From assembly GCA_018417955.1 (NCBI GenBank), contig JACTVC010000003.1, positions 1,550,001 to 1,614,000 on the forward strand: 64,000 nt of DNA, written 5' to 3'. Every line of letters begins with the position of its first letter. Positions within the stretch are counted from its first letter, which is position 1. Under the pieces are notes generated by a model that saw only the letters and a list, made by a program, of their open reading frames with translations, made no database searches and was not told the DNA's origin. A program made the translations under genes and the position numbers. This document shows positions 30,295 to 40,904 of the stretch, one piece after another. Origin of the DNA: Laccaria trichodermophora. Its lineage: Eukaryota; Basidiomycota; Agaricomycetes; Agaricales; Hydnangiaceae.

Positions 30295-33200
30295 ATGTAA
30301 TTATTTTTATTAGTATAATAATAACAAGGGTAATACTCATGTACTGCTCAGTTCTGTTCAGCATCAGTCAGTTCTGTTCAGCATCAGTCAGTTCTGTTCA
30401 GCATCAGTCAGTTCTGTTCAGCGTCACTCAGCATTTCAGTGACTCAGCACTGATCAGTTCTGATCAGTTCTGATCAGTGCTGAGCACTCTGATCAGTTCT
30501 GATCAGCGCTGAGTAACTCTGAGTGAGGTCATTGCTGAGCTGCTTTCCAGCCAAAATGGCTGGGAAAGGAGGTATATTAATTCTGATCAGTGCTGATCAG
30601 AAAAATCCTCTTGCCGATCAGCGCTGATCAGAACATGTGGGGGAGAGACAAGACCTCCACTGTTTCTTTGAACGTTCTCGTCCATCGGGTCTGATTGGAT
30701 CGGCCGGATCGTCGATGCTGATCTCCATCCCATCCGGCGTGGTGAGGTCGCCGTTTGTTAATTTACGCAGACTCCTCTCCCAATCTCCGGGACCCAAAAG
30801 CGCCAGCAGGGCCTTCTGTGCAGATCTGTATTTTACAGCCAATGCTTTGGTTTTGTCTTCAAGACGGTCAAGAGTCTCCTTGGCTCGCGTGTTTGGGTTC
30901 TGGCCTCAGAGATTTCGATTTCGAAAGCCTATGAAGGACAAGCGACCGCGTTGGACATTGCGTATCTTCTCTAAGATGTTGTAGCATTGCGCTTCCCGCA
31001 ATTTGGTCTCGATGTCAACCAAAATCTTGTTGCAGTTGTGGGTTCGCTGAGTGGATGGAAGAGCCAAAGGAAGCCAAAGCTGTTGATGCTCTGGTTCCAC
31101 CATGTCGCGCTTGGCGTCGGGCATCTCTCGTTGGGAAGCTTCGTGTTCGCCAGCTAAAACGGTTGCCGCAGGCATGTAAACAGCTTGGAGGTTGCGGAAT
31201 CGTTTCATTTCACGGAGGAGGAGAAGGTGGCGGCGTTGAATTTCATTTTGTTGATGGGTTGTAAGCTCTTCTGGTCGCTTAGAATCCCAGATAATCCTTT
31301 GTCTAATAAATAGTTGGTGATCGGAGTCAATGAAAGACCAGTGCAAAAACTTACTGTGAATCTTTGATGACCAACCCCATCGAAATGAAAGCCGTTGGAC
31401 CCGTTTCATGTAGCTGAGGCACACCAGCCGTCACCGCTTGTTTCTCCTCATCAAGCAGCTTTTTCTTCACCTCGTCCTGAGAGGCATCTAGGGACCAGGG
31501 TCAGAAATCGCACCGTTAGAAAGATATTAAACTCACGGGCCACTACAGACAAGTAAGGGTTGGTCTTTTTTGGGTCTTTCTCCCAATCGAGTATCATCTG
31601 CGTCCACTTATTCTCCAACTCGCTCTTCTCCGTTAGGGATGCGGTAAAATCCTCAAAGATTGACTGTTGGCGCTTTTGTTCAGGTATTGCGAGGAGGAGG
31701 CGGGAGTGCAAAGTACGACCTATGTGATTATGGTGTTAGAACGGTTGAAAAGAAAACTGGAATAACTTACCCAAGGAAACATATTTACGGAAATTGTGAT
31801 GACCTAAGTGGTCATCCAATGTGTCGTGCCTCGATCCAGGACCCATTTCTTTGGTACTATTGGCCACCCAATTCATTTCAGCCCAGCTCTGCTCGATACC
31901 TTCGCCGTCCGTTCGACCAACGCCATGTTTCAGGTTCAATGAATGCGGTGCCTGGCAGGGGACCTTGTGCATGGGACAGTGACATTTTGGGATACCCCAA
32001 CCAATTTCCACGGATGGTGGTAGATGTAGGTCAATAGGCAGTTTCGGCATTCGGGATGAAAATTTGAGCTTGAACTGGCAGGCGATGTCGTACGAGACGA
32101 AGATGGCAGCGACGAGGAGTGGCGCTAACACTGAAAGCAAGATAAAGTCCATATTGCAGTATCTAGAGCGGCGTCAGCTTCTGCAAAATCCTGTTATTGT
32201 ATATGGCTTACCGTTCCCCTTTTTGAAGGTCCCCAACTCCGCCAGCGCAAACGATTTCATGTTGTGCGCAGACACACATTCCCACACCCGTAGAACACAA
32301 GCCAGTTGAGAATTGAGTCTCAGCGTTGGCAAGGGTTTTGAAGCCGCTACAGGTACTAATCTTCTTGCTAGATTAGTGCGTGAATCAAACTCTGAAGGAG
32401 GAACTCCCACTTACATCTTTCTGCATCGCATATTTTAGGATGTGTCTTTGATAGGGTGCATCTTCAGGGAAGTACGTGAAACCGGTGTGAAGACCAGGGT
32501 CCCTCTTCAGGCTTGAACACATGAGATTCTTGAGCCGAAAATTGGCGTCCATGGCGACAATCAGGACGTACAGGAACCTATACAGATGATTAGCTATAGT
32601 GCCTGGATAGTGACAGCCTTGACAAAACGACATACTTCCATTCCAGGCCAACGTCTCGCCATTTTTCGGGGAGATTAACGCCGGGAATAGGACACGCAGG
32701 GCAGATCGTTGCAAGGTCGCCTCGGCCAGTCGATACCAGGCCCTCCTTGATATTCCCTTGGCCATGTCGCTTCATCAACTTCAGATGGCGAAATTCGCGA
32801 ATCATTCGCATGAGAGACTTGTAACGAGTCTGAAAGGAAATGATGTTCATAACCTTCCACAAGAACATGTGACAATATCCTACTCACCTTAGGGATGGCC
32901 AGCTCTGTATTGTCTGTCAAGAATTCGAGAGATTTGTACAATTCATGTGCAGAGAGCTTTCCGGTCAGGGTGACGACGTGGAACAGTTCGAGGAGTCGAA
33001 ACATCGCGCACGTTTGCAGGTGGTGGACTGTTGCTGGAAACCATTCACTTTGGATGAGTTGTTGCCGGTTCGAAACTTTCCGTTGATCGCAACCACAGAA
33101 ATCTACCGCGACGTAATGTAGACCGTTGGTGTGAAGCACGGTGAAATCTTTGTGGCCTGGTTGGGGACTGACGCAAATTGAGTTGGTGTGGCCAACCTGA

Positions 33201-34057
33201 ACACGAAGGCCAATGGCCTTCAACGAACTTTTCTCAAAATGGGTCCCATTCCACTTCTATGTGTAGATCAGCAAAGCGCAAGTGACAACGGGTAAGTGCA
33301 CACCTTAATAACATGGAGGGGGAGATGTTTGTGACGGTGGACGCAGCAGCTCGAACACTCTAAGAGCTGGCCCATACAGTCCTCGCACTGGTAGATCCCC
33401 GGATTCGCAGATGCACAAGACATACATGTCACCTGCGGGCTGATGTCGCCTCGCCCTTCTAGCCTCAACATCTCCAGCAGGTACTCCTCCCGATAACCAG
33501 GATGTGACTTGCTTTCCCCTGCCCATTCACGGAGCGGAGCATCCTATAAGTTGTCAGCAGAGCGTAATCGAGTGCCATGGATCACACTCACCGAAGTGGG
33601 ATAGCGTTTTGCAGCAACCTTCGCCGCTACAGGTAATTCCTCCGCTTGCCCCTCAACCTCTTCCTCAGCTTCATCTCCTAGCGGAAGGTCGATCGTGTCA
33701 TAATCTTGACTCGCGTTCCATTCGTAAACAGGTGAAGGAAAGTGATTAGAGGCCACTGCCCCTTTTTTCGGCGAACGAGCGGTCTGGATTATATTTCGAC
33801 CGTGGTTTGAGAGACGCACTGTGCGAGATTGAGGGATGGCTATGTCGTCGTCGCTGTCGTCCTTTCGCACAACGACAAAACCTTTCTTGGTCTTGGCCAT
33901 CAAAGTGAGAAAAACTTGGCGATCAACAAAGGCCGTGAAGCTGATCAGATTCAAAGAGTTACAAACTCTCTAAAGCCTAGGCCTACAGACACGGTACAAA
34001 TAATTCGACTATAGTACATGCGAGTAGTAGATATTCCTGAAATGTATGATATGGCAT

Positions 34058-34770
34058 CTAAGACGCGCAGAGTTTGATTGACTCATGACGAGTCAAAGAG
34101 CCTTCCCCGCGTTTCATCGCTGCGAGCTTAGCCATGGAATCTGCAGCAATTGCTTCGAGCTTCTTGAATCCCTTGCAATCTGCGGGATCCCAAGGGGTCG
34201 GGAGATCCCCTGCAATTTCCTGAATAGCAAGGTTCAACTCCTTCTCCCAATCCGCTTGCTTGGCCCCAGAACGATCACCCTTCGCTGTGACACGGAAAGC
34301 GAGCCACCTCATCTTCGTTTTGAGCCACTAGAAGGCCATCATCAAAAGTTCGTGAGGAAGGATTTTGCTGTAGATGCTTACCTTAAGACGTTGGTCACGA
34401 ATATGTGTCACGTATGCGGTATCGTCGAGAAATGGCTTGTGCACATGGACTGCATCCTCAGCATCAGGGAAGCGTAGGAACCATATGAGCGATGCACAGT
34501 CAAAATAAGCCTTGGTTTGACTTTGCGCGATGGCAAGGCGGTAGCTGGGAAGAAGTCTCTTCAGGGTCTTGTCCTGATTGCATTTCATGAGGCGCTTGGC
34601 TGCTTCCGGCTCAGGGTCAGGCTAGATAGTAACACGATCGATCATACTCGGATCATTAAAATAACGGAACATACCTTTTTATATCGGTTGGCGCGGCGTT
34701 CAGATCTTTCAGCGGTATCATTGACGATGATAGGAGTGAAGACTTTTTTTTTGAGAGAGATCTTGCCCAT
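34058..34770 (-). CDS. Small KDZ-linked accessory protein, three exons
   Basis: Starts at 34770 (MGKISLKKKVFTPIIVNDTAERSERRANRYKK), then an intron GTATGT...CTAG, exon 2 (PDPEPEAAKRLMKCNQDKTLKRLLPSYRLAIAQSQTK...), an intron GTAAGC...CTAG, and exon 3 (WLKTKMRWLAFRVTAKGDRS...) to a stop at 34058. About 200 residues, basic, mainly helical, no domain recognised. It is upstream of the KDZ transposase gene and co-oriented, so probably part of the same element. Confidence 0.6.
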
Positions 34771-34984
34771 GGTGAGAGTTTGTACTTAGGACTGTTTGCT
34801 TTCCTGTCGTCCTGCGCACCCAATTGACAGAACTTTAATTGGTGGCTTGATGGACTATATAGCAGATTCTATGGCCAAATCGCGTGGATTGTTCCACCGC
34901 ACAAGCATGCACAAAAATAAAGCAGACTGGAGTGCACTAAGTGAAATTAGATAGAAATGGCACACCGTAGTGGATTATATACAA

Positions 34985-35690
34985 CTAGATAGAGATATTG
35001 TCACCCTCGGCACAGATCTGGTAGGCAAAGATCCCACTCTTCTGCCAATCCTCCATCTCGTTAGGACAGGACATGGCGTGGGCATGGACGTCCTCTATGA
35101 GGCTAAGGACGAGCTGGATGTCCTTGCCTATATGATCCGCCTCTCGATACACAGCCCTGCACCCATGCTCCTGAAGGATAACTCCCAAAGCCTCGTGCAC
35201 TTCCAACACGAGGTCTGTCCACCAATCCTCCCTGGACTCACAGATGCTCATGGCCTTATCTGGGCTTTCGATGCAACGCGCCACGAGCCTGTCAACGTAG
35301 GAATACATTTGACCATCGGTCGCTTTGTTGAAACGTTCACGAGCTCCGGCGATTACAGCGAGCGCATCAGCACTATTCCGCGAACGATACATCATTATGG
35401 GCGTCTGCTTATCAAACGTAGGCATACCTTGGATCTCGGTGGCCCTCAGCGGTGTGGGATTTATCGGTTGACCCCTTTGATTGTCTTTTTTTGGCGGGCT
35501 GACCCTTTTTCTTGTATCGACTATGTGTGTGAGTACAAATGAGGACTTGGTTCCTGTTCGCCTGTCAATGCTTAGTGAGTGCAGATGTGAATACAGAAAT
35601 GCGAATTTACTTTTGATAATACTTTTTTGACTTAATGTGGCAAGCAGTGGCCTTCTCCTCCCATGTGTGGTAAAGGCGTTGACGAGCCAT
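34985..35690 (-). CDS. Small KDZ-linked accessory protein with basic N-terminus
   Basis: Starts at 35690 (MARQRLYHTWEEKATACHIKSKKYYQK), a basic leader of a kind seen in many mushroom TE-linked proteins. A GTAAAT...GACAG intron follows, then a Lys/Arg-rich linker, then a helical domain (DGQMYSYVDRLVARCIES..., WWTDLVLEVHEALGVIL..., DVHAHAMSCPNEMEDWQKSG) ending at 34985. The frame changes near 35430 without an obvious intron, so there may be one frameshift. Role unknown. Confidence 0.5.
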
Positions 35691-36197
35691 GTTGGTTGGT
35701 GTAGGGAGGCCAGAGAGGTGTGAAGTTAAACGTATTTACTTGTTTAAACAAGTTCAAACAGATCTAATTCTTCTGACTTTTTCCCTCTGGTGTCGGTGAA
35801 TCAACAGCTTTAGAAAAACTAATTTGAGATTCAGAAAGGTATGCGAAATCTGATTTGAACAAGGTCAATATCAAAATTTGTGATTTTGTGATTACGGAGG
35901 CCATAGTCCAATGGGTGTTGAAAGTGGCTTAGACGTGCGAGTTGGAAGGTCGCCTCTTGCTCGATCTTATGACTTTTTGAAAACCAGCATTCAGCTCAAA
36001 AACTCTTCATTGTAGAGTGTGTTTAGATCCAAAGAGTGGCCCTTTTCAAGGAATAAGGAAACGGGAGGATGTTGAGAGCTCTAGAGTGTATTTTATGTTG
36101 AGTTTTTTAGCACGGAGACCATTGTCTATTTTTAGACACCATCTTGTGGACTCTTGCGACACTGCATTCGCTAACTCCCGTTTGTCTACCTATCATA
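35691..36197. other. No gene recognised
   Basis: About 500 bp of AT-leaning DNA between the KDZ accessory gene and the foldback element. The only open frames are short, without support. I found no terminal repeat of the KDZ element here. Confidence 0.4.
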
Positions 36198-36419
36198 AGT
36201 GACTGGTGGCTACCACTTTTATCATATAAAACAGGTAACTGCCTATAGGTCCCTGTGTATCCATCCACACTCTTTATGATAGGGAATCATTACTGTTACC
36301 ATGTTTTTTCATTATCATAAAGGCTGCGCTTTTTCATTAATTGTAGGCAGGGTTTTGGGCCTCCCTCATAAGACGGCCTGTGGTTATCATTACCAATTTC
36401 ATATCTTTCCAAAGCCATA

Positions 36420-37690
36420 TCATTGCAATTTTCATTAGTTATCTAGCCAGTATCATTGGATATTTCATTAGCTACATGAGTGATATCATTTTGCGATTTT
36501 CAATGGTTACTTTGGCAATATCATTGGAAATTTCATAAGCTACTTGGGCAATATCATTGCGCTTTTCATAAATTATCTTGCCAGTATCATTGGAAATTTC
36601 ATTAGCTACTTGGGTGACATCATTGCGATTTTCATTAGCTACTTGGACAATATCATTGCGATTTTCATAAATTATGTGGCCAGTATCATTGGAAATTTCA
36701 TTAGCTGGTTGTGCAATATCATTGGCAATTTCATTAGCTACTTGGGCAATATCATTGCGCTTTTCATAAATTATCTGGCCAGTATCATTGGAAATTTCAT
36801 TAGCTGGTTGTGTGATATCATTGGCAATTTCATTAGGTATTTGGGCGACATCATTGCGATTTTCATTAGCTACTTGGACAATATCATTGCGATTTTCATA
36901 AATTATGTGGCCAGTATCATTGGAAATTTCATTAGCTGGTTGTGCAATATCATTGGCAATTTCATTAGCTACTTGGGCAATATCATTGCGCTTTTCATAA
37001 ATTATCTGGCCAGTATCATTGGAAATTTCATTAGGTATTTGGGCGACATCATTGCGATTTTCATTAGCTACTTGGGCAATATCATTGCGATTTTCATAAA
37101 TTATATGGCCAGTATCATTGGAAATTTCATTAGCTGGTTGTGTGATATCATTAGCAATTTCATTAGGTATTTGGGCGACATCATTGCGATTTTCATTAGC
37201 TACTTGGGCAATATCATTGCAATTTTCATAAATTATGTGGCCACTATCATTGGAAATTTCATTAGCTGGTTGTGCAATATCATTGGCAATTTCATTAGCT
37301 ACTTGGGCAATATCATTGCGCTTTTCATAAATTATCTGGCCAGTATCATTGGAAATTTCATTAGCTGGTTGTGTGATATCATTGGCAATTTCATTAGGTA
37401 TTTGGGCGACATCATTGCGATTTTCATTAGCTACTTGGGCAATATCATTGCAATTTTCATAAATTATATGGCCAGTATCATTGGAAATTTCATTAGCTGG
37501 TTGTGTGATATCATTGGCAATTTCATTAGGTATTTGGGCGACATCATTGCGATTTTCATTAGCTACTTGGGCAATATCATTGCAATTTTCATTAGCTACT
37601 TGGGCAATATCATTGGCAATATCATTAGCAATATCATTGGAAATTTCATTAGCTACTTGGGCAATATCATTGGAAATTTCATTAGAAAAG
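36420..37690 (+). repeat. 33-bp minisatellite, left arm (~36 units)
   Basis: Units of the form AATTTCATTAGCTACTTGGG then CAATATCATTGGC, with variants (CATTGCGATTTTCAT, TTAGGTATTTGGGCGACATC). As 33 is a multiple of three, a 404-codon open frame of 11-residue units (NFISYLGNIIG, IFINYMASIIG) results; it is hydrophobic and regular. I treat it as a by-product of the array. Confidence 0.9.
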
Positions 37691-39639
37691 TTTGTAGTGT
37701 CCGCTTTTTGAGACTACAAAAGTTTGTAGTGTGTGCTTTTTCATTAGAAAGTTTATAGTGACTGCTTTTTGAGACTACAAAAGTTTGTGGTGATTGCTTT
37801 TTGAGACTACAAAAGGTTGTAGTGTGCGCTTTTTCATTAGAAAAGTTTGTAGTGTCCGCTTTTTTTGTCATTAGAAAGGTTTGTAGTGTCTGCTTTTTCA
37901 TTAGAAAAGTTGGTAGTGTCTGCTTTTTGAGACTCCAAAATCTTGTAGTGTGTGCCTTTTCATTGGAAGAGTGTGTAGTGTCTACTTTTTCACTTAAAAA
38001 AGTTTGTAGTTGACATGTAGTTTATGGTGTCTCTATCTGTGTTATGGGGATGAGGTTGAAGGATTGCCATCATATGCCAGTGCTGCAGCATTGGTTTTTG
38101 GCATCATGCACAAGTTGTCTTTCACATTAGGAAAAGCCTTTCATATTGATACCTCATGTAAGGATATGGCTGAATGATTGACATGACTTTACATATTGCT
38201 ATTGCCACATCATCAGTCTTTCACATCATGCCCAAGTTCGCTTTCAAGCTAGAGGATGCTATTCATGTTGATACCTACTCAATACATAGTCAACCTACAA
38301 CATGACCTGACTTATGGACACCTCCAAGGATGAATCAACCCATCATCCTATAGCCCTTAAAGAGCTGCATTAAAGTTGACTATGTTTGGGACAGTGTGAA
38401 AGCCAACTTGGTCATGATGTCAAGACTGGTGATGTCATGTCAATCCTTCAGCCATATCCCCACATGAAGTTACAATTATGTTTTAAGATATGACAGTAGG
38501 TAGTTATATTAAAGACTAAGAATGGCCTTTTGTGAAAGACAACTTTTGGATGATGTCAAAAACTAATGCTGCAGCACTGGCATATGATGGCAATCCTTCA
38601 ACCTCATCCCCATAACACAGATAGAGACACCATAAACTACATGTCAACTACAAACTTTTTTAAGTGAAAAAGTAGACACTACACACTCTTCCAATGAAAA
38701 GGCACACACTACAAGATTTTGGAGTCTCAAAAAGCAGACACTACCAACTTTTCTAATGAAAAAGCAGACACTACAAACCTTTCTAATGACAAAAAAAGCG
38801 GACACTACAAACTTTTCTAATGAAAAAGCGCACACTACAACCTTTTGTAGTCTCAAAAAGCAATCACCACAAACTTTTGTAGTCTCAAAAAGCAGTCACT
38901 ATAAACTTTCTAATGAAAAAGCACACACTACAAACTTTTGTAGTCTCAAAAAGCGGACACTACAAACTTTTCTAATGAAAAAGCGGACACTACACAACTT
39001 TTCTAATGACAAAAAGTGGACACTACAAACTCTGTAGTCAAGATAACCTTCTGACCTTAACTCTAACTTTGTAGTCTAAATCCAAGCTTTTGTAGTCTAA
39101 GTCCAACTTTTGTAGTCTTTTATAGTCTATCAGTAAACTTTGTAGTCTATCAGTAAATTTGGTAGTCTTTTGTAGTGTATTAGTAAACTTTGTAGTCTAA
39201 GTTCAACTTTTGTAGTCTATCAGCAAACTTTATAGTCTAAGTCCAACTTTTGTAGTTTTTTATAGGGTATCAGTAAACTGTGTGGTCTAAGTCCGACTTT
39301 TTTGTAGTTTATCAGTAAATCTATATCTGACTCTTATAGTAGGGCATGCACCTTCCTTTTTTGGTCATTTTTCCCACGATACAATAATTGTAGCCCTTTC
39401 TTTTAGCTTTCTAAATATACTGAAATCATGTTATTTGGTTTTGTTTTCATGGAGAAAAACACAAAAACAAAAAAAAACGCAACACTTTTGAAGTTCCTTT
39501 ACCTCATATCTCCACAACGGGAGCACTTCAGAACATAATTCAAACAGATATGGGAAGCTATAGTGCAGGGCTACAACTTTGGTTTTTTGACCCCTTTTGG
39601 AGTTTGGTCATGTGACCACTCTCCTGATCACTAAAAATT

Positions 39640-40250
39640 GCCAATAATATTGCCCAAGTAGCTAATGAAAATTGCAATGATGTCGCCCAAGTAGCTAATG
39701 AAAATCACAATGATATTGCCAAAGGAGCTAATGAAATTGCCAATGATATTGCCCAAGTAGCTAATGAAAATCACAATGATGTCGCCCAAGTAGCTAATGA
39801 AATTTCCAATGATATTGCTAATGATATTGCCAATGATATTGCCCAAGTAGCTAATGAAAATTGCAATGATATTGCCCAAGTAGCTAATGAAAATCGCAAT
39901 GATGTCGCCCAAATACCTAATGAAATTGCCAATGATATCACACAACCAGCTAATGAAATTTCCAATGATACTGGCCATATAATTTATGAAAATCACAATG
40001 ATATTGCCCAAGTAGCTAATGAAAATCGCAATGATGTCGCCCAAATACCTAATGAAATTGCCAATGATATCACACAACCAGCTAATGAAATTTCCAATGA
40101 TACTGGCCAGATAATTTATGAAAAGCGCAATGATATTGCCCAAGTAGCTTATGAAATTTCCAATGATATTGCCAAAGTAACCATTGAAAATCGCAAAATG
40201 ATATCACTCATGTAGCTAATGAAATATCCAATGATACTGGCTAGATAACT
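39640..40250 (-). repeat. 33-bp minisatellite, right arm (~17 units)
   Basis: Inverted copy of the left-arm array with roughly half the units; a 170-codon frame on the minus strand mirrors the left one. Sequence of the outermost units matches the left arm closely. Confidence 0.9.
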
Positions 40251-40489
40251 AATGAAAATTGCAATGATATGGCTTTGGAAAGATATGAAATTGGTAATGA
40301 TAACCACAGGCCGTCTTATGAGGGAGGCCCAAAACCCTGCCTACAATTAATGAAAAAGCGCAGCCTTTATGATAATGAAAAAACATGGTAACAGTAATGA
40401 TTCCCTATCATAAAGAGTGTGGATGGATACACAGGGACCTATAGGCAGTTACCTGTTTTATATGATAAAAGTGGTAGCCACCAGTCACT

Positions 40490-40904
40490 CTGAAGTTGTC
40501 CGATAGCCGCTGGTCCCTTTGGTGATCTACATAAGCTGAAGCTTCGGTTGGGATGAGTTCGCAAGGAGCGTTAAGGCCCACCCAGCAGTCGTTCCCGATC
40601 GTCCTGAAATCGACTTGTGGAACGAGACCTGAACCATTCAATGGAAGATAGTCCATGACCCCCACTCCTGATACGGAAATCCGTGAAAGGCGCGAGCATC
40701 CTACCAGGTGGCTTGAGCGGGAAATCCGATGCTTGGCCACTCCTAGCAGTAGGATGAAAGAGGTATAAGGGAAGATGAAGAAAAGATAACAAAAAGAGAT
40801 GTGTAACTATCGCTGACTAATAAAACTTGAAAAGTGAAGATTAGATAATAAGAGGGATAGGCATAATGTTCCACTGCCGTGGAGTGGCTTCAACCTCTGA
40901 GGAC
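40490..40904 (-). other. 3' flank (probable LTR part) of Gypsy element 2
   Basis: Directly downstream of the minus-strand pol stop. No gene. It contains a perfect hairpin AACCTCTGAG/CTCAGAGGTT around the pol end (40891-40914) and T-rich stretches. Probably 3' UTR and LTR of the Gypsy element, cut at 40490 by the foldback-like element; LTR limits not placed. Confidence 0.4.

Larger units (their letters stand above)
28973..30645 (+). mobile_element. Core-bearing element with GATCAG terminal arrays
   Basis: 1673 bp, inserted in the KDZ gene. Inverted ends: CTCCCCCACATGCTCTGATC on the left and the reverse complement with one change (GATCAGAACATGTGGGGGAG) on the right. Terminal arrays of TGATCAG/GATCAGC-type words lie at 28985-29170 and 30345-30640; the right array also has four tandem 20-bp units (CAGTTCTGTTCAGCATCAGT). 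Inside, in order: AT-rich stretch (29190-29305), purine-rich G block (29310-29560), GTCGTC/CCGTTGACGTGTC block (29560-30050), GGTGGTGGGTGAGGAAGA, AT-rich stretch with tRNA-like boxes (30221-30294). No transposase. Target duplication not clear (outside flanks GGTCTTGT and GGTAAAGT on the gene strand share 5 of 8). Confidence 0.8.
28445..33900 (-). pseudogene. KDZ transposase with CxC2-type cysteine cluster, split by an insertion
   Basis: Many-exon gene starting at 33900 (MAKTKKGFVVVRKDD). A cysteine cluster near 33440-33300 (CMSC...YQCEDCMGQ...CSSCCVHRHKHLPLHVI) is the CxC2-type domain found at the N-terminus of KDZ (Kyakuja-Dileera-Zisupton) transposases. The catalytic core is at about 32150-31770: VSYDIACQ, CHCPMHK, and GVGRTDGEGIEQSWAEMN followed by MGPGSRHDTLDDHLG. 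The C-terminal part is interrupted after KKQWRS at about 30650 by an element (28973-30645). The other half resumes on the far side with KAVSWIWTTPDAIGDG and the helical tail WTEEVQLLKEEMRRV..., ending at 28445. A TGA at 30906-30908 lies in a conserved stretch (FRNRNL then GQNPNTRAKETLDR). Both lesions make it a pseudogene. Confidence 0.88.
36198..40489. mobile_element. Foldback-like element, near-complete 4.3-kb inverted repeat
   Basis: The left end starts AGTGACTGGTGGCTACC and the right end is its reverse complement. The outer ~220 bp of the two arms look identical. Each arm then has an array of 33-bp units (left about 36420-37690, right about 39640-40250), then an array of TTTGTAGTGT-type units (left 37690-38010, right 38650-39310), then ~280 bp of unique sequence. 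Pairing continues to within ~40 bp of the centre (loop about 38296-38370). A 70-codon frame is identical at 37801 (+) and 38856 (-). The arms differ in copy number of the arrays. No transposase. No target duplication found. Confidence 0.85.

Noticed and set aside
34970..35542. 190-codon plus-strand frame
   Set aside because: Shadow of the minus-strand accessory gene, which has the intron signals and the recognisable N-terminus.
36544..37758. 404-codon hydrophobic repeat protein, membrane-like at first sight
   Set aside because: It is the direct translation of a 33-bp minisatellite whose length is a multiple of three; the mirrored array on the other arm gives the same kind of frame at a different length, and no other coding sign exists.
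36198..40489. Assembly artefact as the explanation of the palindrome
   Set aside because: Arms differ in array length and carry scattered substitutions, and the loop is unique; cannot be fully excluded without reads.
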